Shown here piece by piece: positions 45,115 to 53,745 of a DNA stretch of 63,022 nt. The translations under genes and the position numbers were made by a program. Positions within the stretch are counted from its first letter, which is position 1. Each line of letters begins with the position of its first letter. The notes under the pieces were generated by a model. It was not told the origin of the DNA. It saw only the letters and a list, made by a program, of their open reading frames with translations, and did not search any database. The DNA is from Oscillospiraceae bacterium (GTDB taxonomy: Bacteria > Bacillota > Clostridia > Oscillospirales > Oscillospiraceae): NCBI GenBank assembly GCA_902778665.1, contig CACYYN010000009.1, forward strand, positions 1-63,022. Direction: 5' to 3'.

Positions 45115-46086
45115 TCATTTATAGTTGGCAAACATGGTGTCTGTGGCAGTGCGGATACCCGCTGTAACCACTTTGACTTTTTCTTCATCCCAGCGATCGG
45201 GTGTTTCGCGCAGGAAGGAGGTTTTATCCACACGGTTATCGAAAATACCGATGGGGAGATGATAGGTGTTGCCGTGGGCACTGACGGTGAGGGTGTCCTT
45301 CTGCTCGGTCTGCTGCGTCAGATACTCCATGTCATCGCAACCGTAGTCACCCAGCATGACGGCCATGGGCACACCGTGGTGGAGGTTGGAGCCGGGGTCG
45401 TTGGGATCGGCCCGGTCAGCATTCTTTCTGCGGGATTCTTCCGGCGTTACCCAGATGTAGAGCACCACTGCCTTCTCCAGAATCTCCGGGCAGAACATAG
45501 GCAGAGAATACTGGTAGCCGAAGGTGCCGGTGAGAGGCATGGAGGATCCGTCCGGTCCTCCTCGGGCACACTCGATGACGATGGTTTTGTTTTCAAAGCT
45601 CTCGGGATACTGGGCCTGCTTTTCCGCAAGCATTTCGGCTGCTTCCTTCTCCAGGATGGAGGCCAGTTTTTCACGGATGCTGTCCTTCAGCAGACCGAGA
45701 CGGGGTGAGATGCCCGCCTGCTCCCCTGCCCGGTCAATCCGCTCGAAGAGCAGCTTTGCGGCAGAGTCCGGCTTGCAGACATTGCGGTTGAGAAGATCGT
45801 GATAGTCTTCATTGAGAAGGCAGCAGAGGGTGCCCCAGTCACGCCCGTCAATAAAGGGCTCTTCGCCGGGATAGAAGATTCTCTCTTCACCCATAGCCTG
45901 CAGCTCATTGTCGATGCGTCGCATCATGTGTACGTAGGGGAAGTCATCCAGCTGGAGGTTCTCGCCGATATGGAATTCACTTGCCAGACGCTCGGGAGAA
46001 ATGTTGGCCATGAAGTTGCGGACTTCCGATTTGCCGGAGGCCGGGAGAGCCATCAGCAGGACGATATCAAACACTTTGTTTTCCAT
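45115..46086 (-). CDS. Unrecognised P-loop protein in the phn operon
   Basis: I start at the ATG at 46086, which follows AAAGGAA. The 323-residue protein opens with a hydrophobic strand and a P-loop-like M-A-L-P-A-S-G-K-S-E-V (residues 11-21), typical of small-molecule kinases or NTPases. Later parts hold T-I-V-I-E-C-A-R-G-G near 185 and V-L-Y-I-W-V-T-P-E-E-S-R-R-K-N-A near 225, as in the second strand and lid of kinase folds. It is the last gene of phnD-phnC-phnE-phnE-nucleotidase. I do not recognise the family; a kinase acting on an imported phosphorus compound or nucleotide is a guess. Confidence 0.6.
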   Translation of the reverse strand: MENKVFDIVLLMALPASGKSEVRNFMANISPERLASEFHIGENLQLDDFPYVHMMRRIDNELQAMGEERIFYPGEEPFIDGRDWGTLCCLLNEDYHDLLNRNVCKPDSAAKLLFERIDRAGEQAGISPRLGLLKDSIREKLASILEKEAAEMLAEKQAQYPESFENKTIVIECARGGPDGSSMPLTGTFGYQYSLPMFCPEILEKAVVLYIWVTPEESRRKNADRADPNDPGSNLHHGVPMAVMLGDYGCDDMEYLTQQTEQKDTLTVSAHGNTYHLPIGIFDNRVDKTSFLRETPDRWDEEKVKVVTAGIRTATDTMFANYK

Positions 46087-46118
46087 GAAAGGTTCCTTTC
46101 TTTTGACTGACGGCAGGC

Positions 46119-47654
46119 TCAGTGCAGCACCGTCAGCCATCTGGTTTTGTCTACTGTAATATTCTGATGAGAGCCGATATAATCCATGATCATTTCGGCA
46201 ATCTCCTTGCTCTGGGAGGAAAGCACCGGGCACTCGGCATAGAGGGGATATCCCCCTGCCCCGGAGGCACGATAGTTATTCAGTGCCAGGGTGAGCTTTT
46301 TCCCTTCCGGGAGCTCTTCTCCCTGATACCGGATGGACACCACCCTCTGCCCCACCGGCTTTCGGATGTCTAACACCGACTCGATGCCGGAAAAGTAGTC
46401 ATAGTTGTAATGCTGCACCACAGGAGAGAGAAAATCCCGGCTGACGGTCAGTTTTCCGTCTGCCTCCAGTGCAAAATACGCCGCACAGCGTTCCAAAGCG
46501 GCTTTCAGCACATGCCGGTCCACCTCTATCACCTTCAGGGTGTTGGAGAAGATGTAGCTGGACACCACATCCCGGATGCTGACGGAGGTGTCAAAGCCCT
46601 TCACCTCATTGGCAAAGCCGGTTTCTGAGATATCTGCCCCGGAGGCATCTAGTTGGACCTGATTGAAGAAGTTGGCGATCAGAGACCCTTTCGATGCCAT
46701 GGCAAGGTGGCCCTCCGGCAGGAGGGGCACATCCAGCTGTCCCACAGGCCGGTCAAGCCAGCGAGCAGCCCTCTCCTCCTCATCGGCAAGAAGCCGCCAG
46801 ATGGCTTCATCCCGTGTCTCCGATGCGGGAATATAGCGGGAGGAGACAGCAACACCATGCCGGAACTCCGCATCCTCCGATACTCTGACCTTCAGCTGCA
46901 GAAATCCCCTCGCTTTGTCGGAAGGCTGGCACACATGGGTGCCAAAGAGATCCGCACTCTCTATTCTCTGGTGCTGGTGGCCCGTGAGGAGCACATCAAA
47001 CCCCATCTCCAGGCAGATCCGCCAGCCCTCGTTTTCATCGGTGGCAAAAACCGTCTCCCCGGTGTTGACGTCATTCTCAAACCCGCCGTGATAAATGCAG
47101 ACGGTAACGTCCACATTTTCCCGCTTCAGCTCGAGATAAGCCTCGCGGGCAGCTTCAAACGCATCCCGGATCTGAAGTCCCCTTAAATTTTCGGGCGGCT
47201 CCCACTGGGGCAGATACTGGCTTGTCACGCCCGTAAGCCCGACGCGAAGACCGTTTTCCATCGTGACAACGGCCCATTTTTCCACGCCCCGGATGCCCTC
47301 CACATTGGCACAAAGACAGCGGGCATGAAGCTGAGAGAGATAGGTCTCAATTAAAGGCACGCCGTAGTCAAAATCGTGGTTGCCCAGCGTAATAAACTGA
47401 TAGCCCGACGCATTCATCACCTGAGCCGGGAGATAGCTCTCTCCCTGCACATTTTTATGATAATAATAGGTGAAGGGGCTGCCCTGCAGGGTGTCTCCCC
47501 CGTCGATGACGAGGGAGTTGCCGTCTCGCTTAAAGAGGCCTGTGCAATTACACAGGCCGGAATTCTGTTCCTTTCCCGAAGCATAATCGATGTTCGAGAA
47601 AAAACCGTGGATATCGCTGGTGAACGATATGGTAAGGGATCGATCAGGCGCCAT
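46119..47654 (-). CDS. Cytosolic metallophosphoesterase/5'-nucleotidase family protein
   Basis: The 511-residue protein has the full metal-binding pattern of this family: S-F-T-S-D-I-H-G (residues 10-17), I-D-G-G-D-T-L-Q-G, L-G-N-H-D-F-D-Y-G and G-H-Q-H, followed by a 5'-nucleotidase C-terminal domain (about 320-500) with late A-S-G-A-G-G-Y-P. No signal peptide is present, so unlike UshA-type enzymes it should work inside the cell. The ATG at 47654 overlaps the end of the second phnE gene by 11 bases, which ties it to the transporter. It could release phosphate from the imported compound. Confidence 0.8.
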   Translation of the reverse strand: MAPDRSLTISFTSDIHGFFSNIDYASGKEQNSGLCNCTGLFKRDGNSLVIDGGDTLQGSPFTYYYHKNVQGESYLPAQVMNASGYQFITLGNHDFDYGVPLIETYLSQLHARCLCANVEGIRGVEKWAVVTMENGLRVGLTGVTSQYLPQWEPPENLRGLQIRDAFEAAREAYLELKRENVDVTVCIYHGGFENDVNTGETVFATDENEGWRICLEMGFDVLLTGHQHQRIESADLFGTHVCQPSDKARGFLQLKVRVSEDAEFRHGVAVSSRYIPASETRDEAIWRLLADEEERAARWLDRPVGQLDVPLLPEGHLAMASKGSLIANFFNQVQLDASGADISETGFANEVKGFDTSVSIRDVVSSYIFSNTLKVIEVDRHVLKAALERCAAYFALEADGKLTVSRDFLSPVVQHYNYDYFSGIESVLDIRKPVGQRVVSIRYQGEELPEGKKLTLALNNYRASGAGGYPLYAECPVLSSQSKEIAEMIMDYIGSHQNITVDKTRWLTVLH

Positions 47655-48495
47655 GTGCAAGCTTCTTCCTGATACGGGTGGAGATCAGCTCGATGATCAT
47701 GACGAGGATCATCAGACCCCAGACGAAGGAGCCCACCATAGCCCAGCGACGGCTGTTGAGGCACTGCACCAGAGATGCACCGATGCCGCCTGCGCCGACG
47801 ATACCGAGGGTCGTGGCATCCTTCAGGTTGATATCGAACCGGTAGATCGCGGTGGAGATAAAGCTGGCCGTGAGCTGGGGGATGACCCCGTAACGGATCT
47901 TCTGGAAGGGCGTGCAGCCCATGGCATCCAGGCTCTCCAGAATCTTGGTGTCAAGGTCTTCAATGGCCGTGATATACATCTTGGAAATCATGCCGATGGA
48001 GCAGACCGCCTGGGTGATAACACCGCACTGAGGGCCGGGGCCCGTCACACGAATCCACATCAGGGCCCAGACCAGGCTGGGGATGGTGCGGATCAGCAGA
48101 ATCAGCACACGGAAGATATAGGCAACCGGCTTCGGCATAATGTTTTCGGAGGCCAGAAAGGCAAAGGGGATGGCCAGAATGGCGCCGAAGATCGTGCCGA
48201 GGACGGCAATCGCCATCGTCTGCAGCAGGAGGTATGGCACATCCGTGTCCTTTGTGCCGAAGAGAAGAGACCGGTCCGGATTGAAGATGCCGTAGAACAC
48301 GCCCTTGGCAACCTCGGCACCCACCTGTGTAACACCGTTGAAGTTGACACCGGAGGAGGACCAGCCCACAAGCACCGCAATAATCAGCACGATAGCCGTG
48401 TAGAGCAGCCACTTTTTCGGGCGGTTGGCATAGACCTCCGCTACCGTCAGCTTTTCATCGACGGAATTTTCCAACTGTTTCAAAACTTCGCTCAT
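47644..48495 (-). CDS. phnE: Phosphonate-type ABC transporter permease (second)
   Basis: The 283-residue membrane protein has an N-terminal cytosolic stretch (1-28) and about six membrane segments; the conserved cytoplasmic loop reads I-E-D-L-D-T-K-I-L-E-S-L-D-A-M-G-C near 180, as in PhnE permeases. The late G-A-G-G-I-G-A-S-L-V is typical. GGGGAGG lies before the ATG. It overlaps the nucleotidase gene and lies 14 bases after the first phnE. Confidence 0.88.
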   Translation of the reverse strand: MSEVLKQLENSVDEKLTVAEVYANRPKKWLLYTAIVLIIAVLVGWSSSGVNFNGVTQVGAEVAKGVFYGIFNPDRSLLFGTKDTDVPYLLLQTMAIAVLGTIFGAILAIPFAFLASENIMPKPVAYIFRVLILLIRTIPSLVWALMWIRVTGPGPQCGVITQAVCSIGMISKMYITAIEDLDTKILESLDAMGCTPFQKIRYGVIPQLTASFISTAIYRFDINLKDATTLGIVGAGGIGASLVQCLNSRRWAMVGSFVWGLMILVMIIELISTRIRKKLAHGA

Positions 48496-48509
48496 TTGAT
48501 CCTCCCCTC

Positions 48510-49379
48510 TCAGCTCAGCTTCTTACGCAGATGCTCACTGAAGAACTCAATGGCAACCACGACGACGAAAAGGGTCAGAAGGACCATGCCGAGACCGTTA
48601 TAGTCACGCCAGCCCACACGCTCGTTGATGGTGATGCCGAGACCGCCTGCACCCACGTAGCCAAGGATGGCAGAGGCCCGGATATTCATCTCAAAGCAGT
48701 AGAGCGAATGGCTGAGATACACCGGCAGGATCTGGGGCACACAGGCAGACCAGAAGGCCTGAAACTTGTTGGCACCGAGGGCTTCCATGGCCTCAAAGGG
48801 GCCCATGTCAATGGTCTCAATGCTCTCAAAGAGCATTTTCGCCACAATGCCGAAGGTAAAGATGGAGATAGCCACCGTACCGGCAAAGGTACCCAGGGAG
48901 AAGATCAGTGCACAGACCTGAGCAAGAATCAAGGTTGGCAGCGTGCGGATCAGGCCGAGGATAAAACGGAAAACACTGACCACAGCCACATTCTTATTGA
49001 TATTGCTGGAGGAAAGAATTGCAATAGGCAGGGCAAGCAGGCAGCCGATCACCGTGCCGAGAATCGACATTTTGATCGTGTCCAGCAGGGGGTTGATCAC
49101 CTTGGGGAAAAAGCTCCAGTCCGGCTGGAAGATCTTTTTGAGCAGGTCCAGCATCTTGCTGAATCGTGTGGTAATGACACTGAGGTCAAACCCGGTCATT
49201 CTCAACGCCCACCAGATCGCCAAAACCAGAGCAATGGCAATCAGCGGCATGCGGCTTCTGGGCCGTTCCACCGTTTTTCCGTTGGCAAGGGTGATGACCT
49301 GGGGTTTGAAGATTCTGTCAAAGAGTTTAACTTTGATGTCGTCTTCCTTCCCGTGGATTTCTCTCTGTTTCTGCTTCAT
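48510..49379 (-). CDS. phnE: Phosphonate-type ABC transporter permease (first)
   Basis: I choose the ATG at 49379, which follows GAGG; an upstream TTG has no ribosome site. The 289-residue permease has about six membrane segments and the loop I-E-T-I-D-M-G-P-F-E-A-M-E-A-L-G-A. Near the C-terminus it reads G-Y-V-G-A-G-G-L-G-I-T. The two permeases are distant from each other and probably form a heterodimer. It begins four bases after the phnC stop. Confidence 0.88.
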   Translation of the reverse strand: MKQKQREIHGKEDDIKVKLFDRIFKPQVITLANGKTVERPRSRMPLIAIALVLAIWWALRMTGFDLSVITTRFSKMLDLLKKIFQPDWSFFPKVINPLLDTIKMSILGTVIGCLLALPIAILSSSNINKNVAVVSVFRFILGLIRTLPTLILAQVCALIFSLGTFAGTVAISIFTFGIVAKMLFESIETIDMGPFEAMEALGANKFQAFWSACVPQILPVYLSHSLYCFEMNIRASAILGYVGAGGLGITINERVGWRDYNGLGMVLLTLFVVVVAIEFFSEHLRKKLS

Positions 49380-49383
49380 AGGG

Positions 49384-50145
49384 TTATTCCTCGCCAAGGG
49401 TGGGAACCTTTGTCCCGTTATACACCTCGTCTATCTGCTCCTGGGTGATGGTGTTGGCCGGTCCGTCAAAGACAATCTGGCCCTCACGAACACCGATAAC
49501 CCGGTCGCAGTACTGCAGAGCAAGGTCCACATGGTGGATATTCAGCAGGATGGTAATATTATAGTCTTTATTGATGCGGACAAAGTCCTTCATAACCTGG
49601 CGGGCCATAATCGGGTCAAGGGAGGCCACGGGTTCGTCCGCCAGAATAATCTGCGGGTTCTGGTTGAGGGTTCGGGCAAGGGCAACACGCTGCTGCTGAC
49701 CGCCGGAAAGCTGGTCACAGCGGGTATAGGCTTTTCTCAGTATGCCCACCTTGTCAAGGCTCTCGAGTGCGTGCATCTTCTGCTCTTTTGTGAAGATCCC
49801 GAAGAGCACACGGAAGAAGTTCATCTCCGGCACTTCAGCCGTCAGAACATTCTTGATGGCGGTGGATCTGGAAACCAGGTTGAAGCTCTGGAAAATCATG
49901 CCCACCTTGCGGCGGAACTTTCTCAGCTCCTTGCCCTTCAGGCTGTTAACGTCAACACCGTCCACCGTCAGGGTGCCGCTTGTCACATCATGCATACGGT
50001 TGATGCAGCGAAGAATCGTGCTCTTCCCTGCACCGGAAAGGCCGATCACCGCCACAAATTCTCCCTGCTCAATCTGCAGGTTGATATCCTTCAGTGCAGT
50101 AAAACCGTTGGGATAGGTTTTGTAGACATTTTTAAATTCAATCAT
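49384..50145 (-). CDS. phnC: Phosphonate-type ABC transporter ATP-binding protein
   Basis: The 253-residue ATPase starts at the ATG at 50145. Walker A is G-L-S-G-A-G-K-S-T, the signature L-S-G-G-Q-Q-Q-R-V and Walker B I-I-L-A-D-E-P-V-A; the D-loop and switch His are present. It powers the PhnDE-type importer. The ribosome site is weak, and a hairpin separates it from phnD, so it may be made in smaller amounts than the binding protein. Confidence 0.9.
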   Translation of the reverse strand: MIEFKNVYKTYPNGFTALKDINLQIEQGEFVAVIGLSGAGKSTILRCINRMHDVTSGTLTVDGVDVNSLKGKELRKFRRKVGMIFQSFNLVSRSTAIKNVLTAEVPEMNFFRVLFGIFTKEQKMHALESLDKVGILRKAYTRCDQLSGGQQQRVALARTLNQNPQIILADEPVASLDPIMARQVMKDFVRINKDYNITILLNIHHVDLALQYCDRVIGVREGQIVFDGPANTITQEQIDEVYNGTKVPTLGEE

Positions 50146-50185
50146 GCTTTGTCTCTTTTCTCCCGGTAAAAGATAGTGATGATTC

Positions 50186-50222
50186 AAAATGCGCCCTGCA
50201 TGAAAGCCTCATGCAGGGCGTA
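50186..50222 (-). promoter_or_regulatory. Intercistronic hairpin between phnD and phnC
   Basis: CGCCCTGCATGA pairs with TCATGCAGGGCG across a five-base loop. No long T run follows on the minus strand (GCATTTTG only), so it looks more like an mRNA-stabilising or partial-termination hairpin, as is common after binding-protein genes. Confidence 0.65.
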
Positions 50223-50241
50223 AAATGTGCTAAAACTGAAA

Positions 50242-51288
50242 TTACTTTGCGAATGCGAGTGCTGCACGGGCTCCGTCATAGTCGGAGTCAACAGCCTTGG
50301 CATAGCCGGTGTGGCTGTAAACATCGAAGATGGCCTTGCCTTCGTCGGTGTTGATGATGTTGATGAAGCAGTTCTGCAGAGCTTCAACGATCTCCGGGGT
50401 GTAGTAGGGGCTCTCCTTGGAGATGGCAACCGTGTCGTTGTAGATACCGTCGGTCACGCCGATAACATTGAGCTCATCCCAGATGGAGGCGCTGCGGCCC
50501 ATGCCCTGCTTGCCGGTCTCATCCTGCTGATCGGTGGGGAGATTCCAGGATGCTTCATAGTCGTTGCGGCCGTCAGCATAGCAGACAATAATGTCAACCT
50601 GCTCAGCAGCTGCCATGGAGAATGCAGTGCCGTAACCGGAGTCAAGCGGAGTCACCTTGGAGAGGTCAGAGATCTTTTTACCGTCATAGTGCTGCATGAG
50701 CCAGAGTGCGGGGTAGATATAACCGGCAGAAGAAGAGGTCTTCTGTACTGCCCAGGTTGCACCGTCGAGATCTTCCCAGGTGAGGGCTTCGCCGGCATTG
50801 ACCTTATCAGCCAGCATCTTGCCGTACTCGGTGGGAGCTGCGTAAATGAGAGCACGATAGAAGGTAACCTGGGGGCCGTTCTTCAGGGTCTTGTTGGCTT
50901 CGCCGTTCCAGTCAGCGGGATTCTCGCTGTCGTTGGACAGACCGTTGCGGGTGGCAGTAAGGATAACATCCGTATCGTCAGAATAAAGTGCGTAGGTTCC
51001 GCCCGGGAGCCAGCCGATGTCGATTGCGCCTGCGGACATGGCTTCACCTGTTGCGTCATAGCTGGTGCCGACCGTGATGTCAACTTCATCAATGTCATAG
51101 CCCAGTCTGGACATCTCGGCTTTCACAAGCTCCGGGAGATTTGCCGTGCCGGCAATGATAACGTCAGCATCCTTGGAAGGAACAAACTCGAGGGTGAGCT
51201 TGTCAAAATGCTGGTTGTCAGCAAATGCGACAGCAGAGAGTGAGCAGAGTGCGCAAATTGCGAGGACGATTGCGATGATCTTCTTCAT
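50242..51288 (-). CDS. phnD: Phosphonate-type ABC transporter substrate-binding protein
   Basis: I start at the ATG at 51288, after AAGGAG. The 348-residue protein has a signal peptide (K-K-I-I-A-I-V-L-A-I, cut near A-F-A at residue 24) and the PhnD pattern: L-E-F-V-P-S-K-D-A near 35, then S-A-G-A-I-D-I-G-W-L near 80, and K-T-S-S-S-A-G-Y-I-Y-P near 160. The ligand may be a phosphonate, phosphite or phosphate ester; the neighbouring phosphatase-like enzyme leans toward an ester. No C-P lyase genes lie in the window. Confidence 0.88.
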   Translation of the reverse strand: MKKIIAIVLAICALCSLSAVAFADNQHFDKLTLEFVPSKDADVIIAGTANLPELVKAEMSRLGYDIDEVDITVGTSYDATGEAMSAGAIDIGWLPGGTYALYSDDTDVILTATRNGLSNDSENPADWNGEANKTLKNGPQVTFYRALIYAAPTEYGKMLADKVNAGEALTWEDLDGATWAVQKTSSSAGYIYPALWLMQHYDGKKISDLSKVTPLDSGYGTAFSMAAAEQVDIIVCYADGRNDYEASWNLPTDQQDETGKQGMGRSASIWDELNVIGVTDGIYNDTVAISKESPYYTPEIVEALQNCFINIINTDEGKAIFDVYSHTGYAKAVDSDYDGARAALAFAK

Positions 51289-51426
51289 GTTTTTCTCCTT
51301 AAAGAAAATATTTATTATCAGCGGATCCAAGCCGCAAATAATAGCATGACCGATAATGCCTGCAGACAGGCCGTGAAAGAAGCCGGCTGCATACTTCCTA
51401 CAACATATGCCTCAAAATGCTTAACA

Positions 51427-51455
51427 AATATACTATATCTTTTTCTTTTTGTAAA
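51427..51455 (-). promoter_or_regulatory. Promoter of the phn operon
   Basis: On the minus strand TTTACA (51455-51450) and TATATT (51432-51427) are 17 bases apart. The leader to phnD is about 135 bases; I see no terminator or riboswitch in it. Confidence 0.7.
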
Positions 51456-51491
51456 TGTTTTATTTTGTCTTTTCCTGTTTTTTTGTCTACA

Positions 51492-52688
51492 TCAGACAAA
51501 AACAAATTCCTTCAGCCGACGGAAGGCTTCCTCTTCCATGGAAAACGGCAGGGCCAGGTTCATACGGATGGTGTTTTTCCTGAAAAACGCCTCGCCGTTC
51601 TGCCAGATCACGCCTTTTCTGACGCCTCTCCTCTGCAATTCGTCAATAGGCACGCCGTGCTCTTCGCACCAGGCCGTGCAGTCCAGATACAGCATGTAGG
51701 TGCCCTGGGGCAGCATCACCTGCACCCCCGGGAAGTTCTCTTCAATAAAGCTGCAGGCATAGCGGAGATTGGAGTCAATCACGGAGATCATCTCATCCGT
51801 CCAACGATTCCCCTCTTCACTGTACGCCCCCATCAGGGCATGCATGGACAGCACATTCATTTCATTATAACGGGTGGCATGCCCCTCGGCACGCACCCTG
51901 TCACGCAGGAGGGAATCATAGATCACATGATAGGAGCCCACAAGCCCTGCCAGGCTGAAGGTCTTGCTGGGTGCATAGAAGGCCACCGTCCTCATTTTCG
52001 CATCCTCCGAGACGGACTGGGTGGGAATGTGGGTGTGGCCGGGCATGATAATATCACTCCAGATCTCATCGGAAATGACAATACAGTCATTCGCCGCATA
52101 GACCTCCATGGCCTTCTCAATTTCTGAGCGTTCCCAGACTCTGCCGCAGGGATTGTGGGGCGAGCAGAAAATGGCCAGATGAATGTGATTCTCCTTCAGC
52201 TTCCGGTCCATATCCTCATAGTCCATCCGCCAGATCCCGTCCTCGTCCCGCTTCAGATCGCTGAAAACCATCTTTCTGCCGAGGCCGTTCAGAGTGCCGG
52301 TAAAGCCCACATAGACCGGCGAATGCACAAGGATCGGATCTCCCGGTGTGGAAAAGGCACACACTGCGGAGCGCACACCGCCCAGCACGCCGTTTTCATA
52401 GCCGATGGCCTCTTTTGTGAGATCCGATACACCCTTTCTCTCCCGATGCCACCGGATAATCCGCTCATAGTATTCCTCGGGAGGTTCAAAATAGCCGAAG
52501 CTGGGCATCTCCAGCCGGCGGCGGATGGCATCTGCCACAAAGGGTCCGGCCGGAAAGCTCATATCCGCCACCCACATGGGGATTCTGGAAAAGCCCTCCT
52601 CCACAGCCGCATTTTCAAACGGAATTTTGTCTGCCGCAATCGAGTCTCTCCCCTGCCGATCCAGAAAAGTGGTAAAGTCGTATTTCAT
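51492..52688 (-). CDS. PatB/MalY-type aminotransferase (cystathionine beta-lyase family)
   Basis: The 398-residue PLP enzyme fits the MalY/PatB group: R-I-P-M-W-V-A-D-M-S-F near 35, a G-G-V-R-S-A-V segment, C-S-P-H-N-P-C-G-R-V-W and the PLP lysine in A-P-S-K-T-F-S-L-A-G-L. Relatives cleave C-S bonds of cystathionine or cysteine conjugates. It stands alone on the minus strand. Confidence 0.9.
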   Translation of the reverse strand: MKYDFTTFLDRQGRDSIAADKIPFENAAVEEGFSRIPMWVADMSFPAGPFVADAIRRRLEMPSFGYFEPPEEYYERIIRWHRERKGVSDLTKEAIGYENGVLGGVRSAVCAFSTPGDPILVHSPVYVGFTGTLNGLGRKMVFSDLKRDEDGIWRMDYEDMDRKLKENHIHLAIFCSPHNPCGRVWERSEIEKAMEVYAANDCIVISDEIWSDIIMPGHTHIPTQSVSEDAKMRTVAFYAPSKTFSLAGLVGSYHVIYDSLLRDRVRAEGHATRYNEMNVLSMHALMGAYSEEGNRWTDEMISVIDSNLRYACSFIEENFPGVQVMLPQGTYMLYLDCTAWCEEHGVPIDELQRRGVRKGVIWQNGEAFFRKNTIRMNLALPFSMEEEAFRRLKEFVFV

Positions 52689-52759
52689 GTCGGGGTCTCC
52701 TTACGTATCAAGATAACGAGAGTATAAAACAAAAATCACCGGAAGTAAAGAGAAGCCGA

Positions 52760-52788
52760 TTGCACTCTGTCCCGTTTTGTGCTATAGT
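52760..52788 (+). promoter_or_regulatory. Promoter of mscL
   Basis: TTGCAC at 52760-52765 and TATAGT at 52783-52788 are 17 bases apart. Confidence 0.7.
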
Positions 52789-52821
52789 AGGACTATCATT
52801 TAGAAAGGACGGAACCCTATC

Positions 52822-53250
52822 ATGAAAAGCTTTATTTCCGAGTTCAAAGCGTTCATCAGCAAAGGCAATGTGATGGATCTGGCAGTCGGCGTTATCATCG
52901 GCGGCGCATTCCAGAGCATTGTCAACTCCCTCGTCAACGACATCATCATGCCGATTCTCGGCGCCATCTTCGGCGGTCTGGATTTCTCCCATTGGGCAAT
53001 TGCACTCGGCTCGGGTGAAAACGCTGCTCAGCTCACCTACGGCAACTTCATTTCCGCTATTATCAACTTCCTGCTGATGGCTCTTGTGCTCTTCTCTGTT
53101 ATCAAGGCAATCAACAAGGCCCAGAATCTGGTGAAGAAGCCGGCTGCGGAAGCTCCCGCTGCTCCCACAACCAAGAAGTGCCCCTACTGCTTCAGCGAGA
53201 TCGACATCAATGCCACCCGCTGCCCGCACTGCACCAGCGAGATCAAGTAA
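52822..53250 (+). CDS. mscL: Large-conductance mechanosensitive channel with C-terminal zinc ribbon
   Basis: MscL opens under membrane tension to release solutes during osmotic downshock. The 142-residue protein has the family N-terminus (F-K-A-F-I-S-K-G-N-V-M-D-L-A-V-G-V-I-I-G-G-A-F), two membrane segments (about 17-45 and 70-97), and then, in place of the usual helical-bundle end, an Ala/Pro linker and a zinc ribbon (K-K-C-P-Y-C-F-S and R-C-P-H-C-T-S, residues 118-142). AAAGGACGG precedes the ATG. A terminator follows. Confidence 0.92.
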   Translation: MKSFISEFKAFISKGNVMDLAVGVIIGGAFQSIVNSLVNDIIMPILGAIFGGLDFSHWAIALGSGENAAQLTYGNFISAIINFLLMALVLFSVIKAINKAQNLVKKPAAEAPAAPTTKKCPYCFSEIDINATRCPHCTSEIK

Positions 53251-53287
53251 AAAAAAGATTCTTCCCAATCCTCTCTTTTTCTTCCCC

Positions 53288-53326
53288 GCATCCGGAAGCG
53301 GCTCTTTGTCCGCTTCCGGATTTTTA
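53288..53326 (+). terminator. Terminator of mscL
   Basis: TCCGGAAGCG pairs with CGCTTCCGGA and runs into TTTTTATTT. Confidence 0.85.
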
Positions 53327-53422
53327 TTTCCAATTTTGCAGTTTAGTGATTGTGCCCAATCAAAAGAAGATTTTCAGCCTATTTTTATTTTTAAAATTAT
53401 AAATATTTTACGAATCTGTCAA

Positions 53423-53451
53423 TAGACAAAAGTCGTTTTTTCTGATATAGT
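53423..53451 (+). promoter_or_regulatory. Promoter of a small transcription unit
   Basis: TAGACA at 53423-53428 and TATAGT at 53446-53451 are 17 bases apart. A 49-codon ORF and a terminator follow, so this may be a complete short gene. Confidence 0.6.
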
Positions 53452-53509
53452 ACAGCCACTTCAAGAGAACCTCCTTTTTTATATAGAAGCCGTAGTCAAA
53501 CTGTTCAGA

Positions 53510-53659
53510 ATGCTCCCATATTATAAAGTTGGCCCCTTTTGGGCAGTGTGTGAGAAGAAGAAATATGAGCGTGAGCAGTGTCTGTGGAATGAAGCGGCGA
53601 AAAATCTGACGAAAGACGAGGTAACCAGGATGCTAGATATTAAAATTTCAGAGAAATAA
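53510..53659 (+). CDS. Small ORF, 49 residues
   Basis: The ATG at 53510 opens a frame to TAA at 53657-53659. The peptide is basic (C-E-K-K-K-Y-E-R-E-Q-C-L-W near the middle) and ends in V-T-R-M-L-D-I-K-I-S-E-K. The frame is also open upstream to 53426 without another start. No good ribosome site is seen. It could be a small protein, a scrap of a larger gene, or the body of a small RNA; I do not recognise it. Confidence 0.4.
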   Translation: MLPYYKVGPFWAVCEKKKYEREQCLWNEAAKNLTKDEVTRMLDIKISEK

Positions 53660-53712
53660 CCCTTGGCTGCTGCAGGTGAAAGATGCAACGGTCAGGGGTT
53701 ATTTCTTTTTTT
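53654..53712 (+). terminator. Terminator of the small unit
   Basis: AAATAACCC pairs with GGGTTATTT around a 33-base loop with a smaller hairpin, followed by CTTTTTTTAT. Confidence 0.75.
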
Positions 53713-53745
53713 ATGCTATTTTATTGTTTCTGCTTTCCGCCAGTT

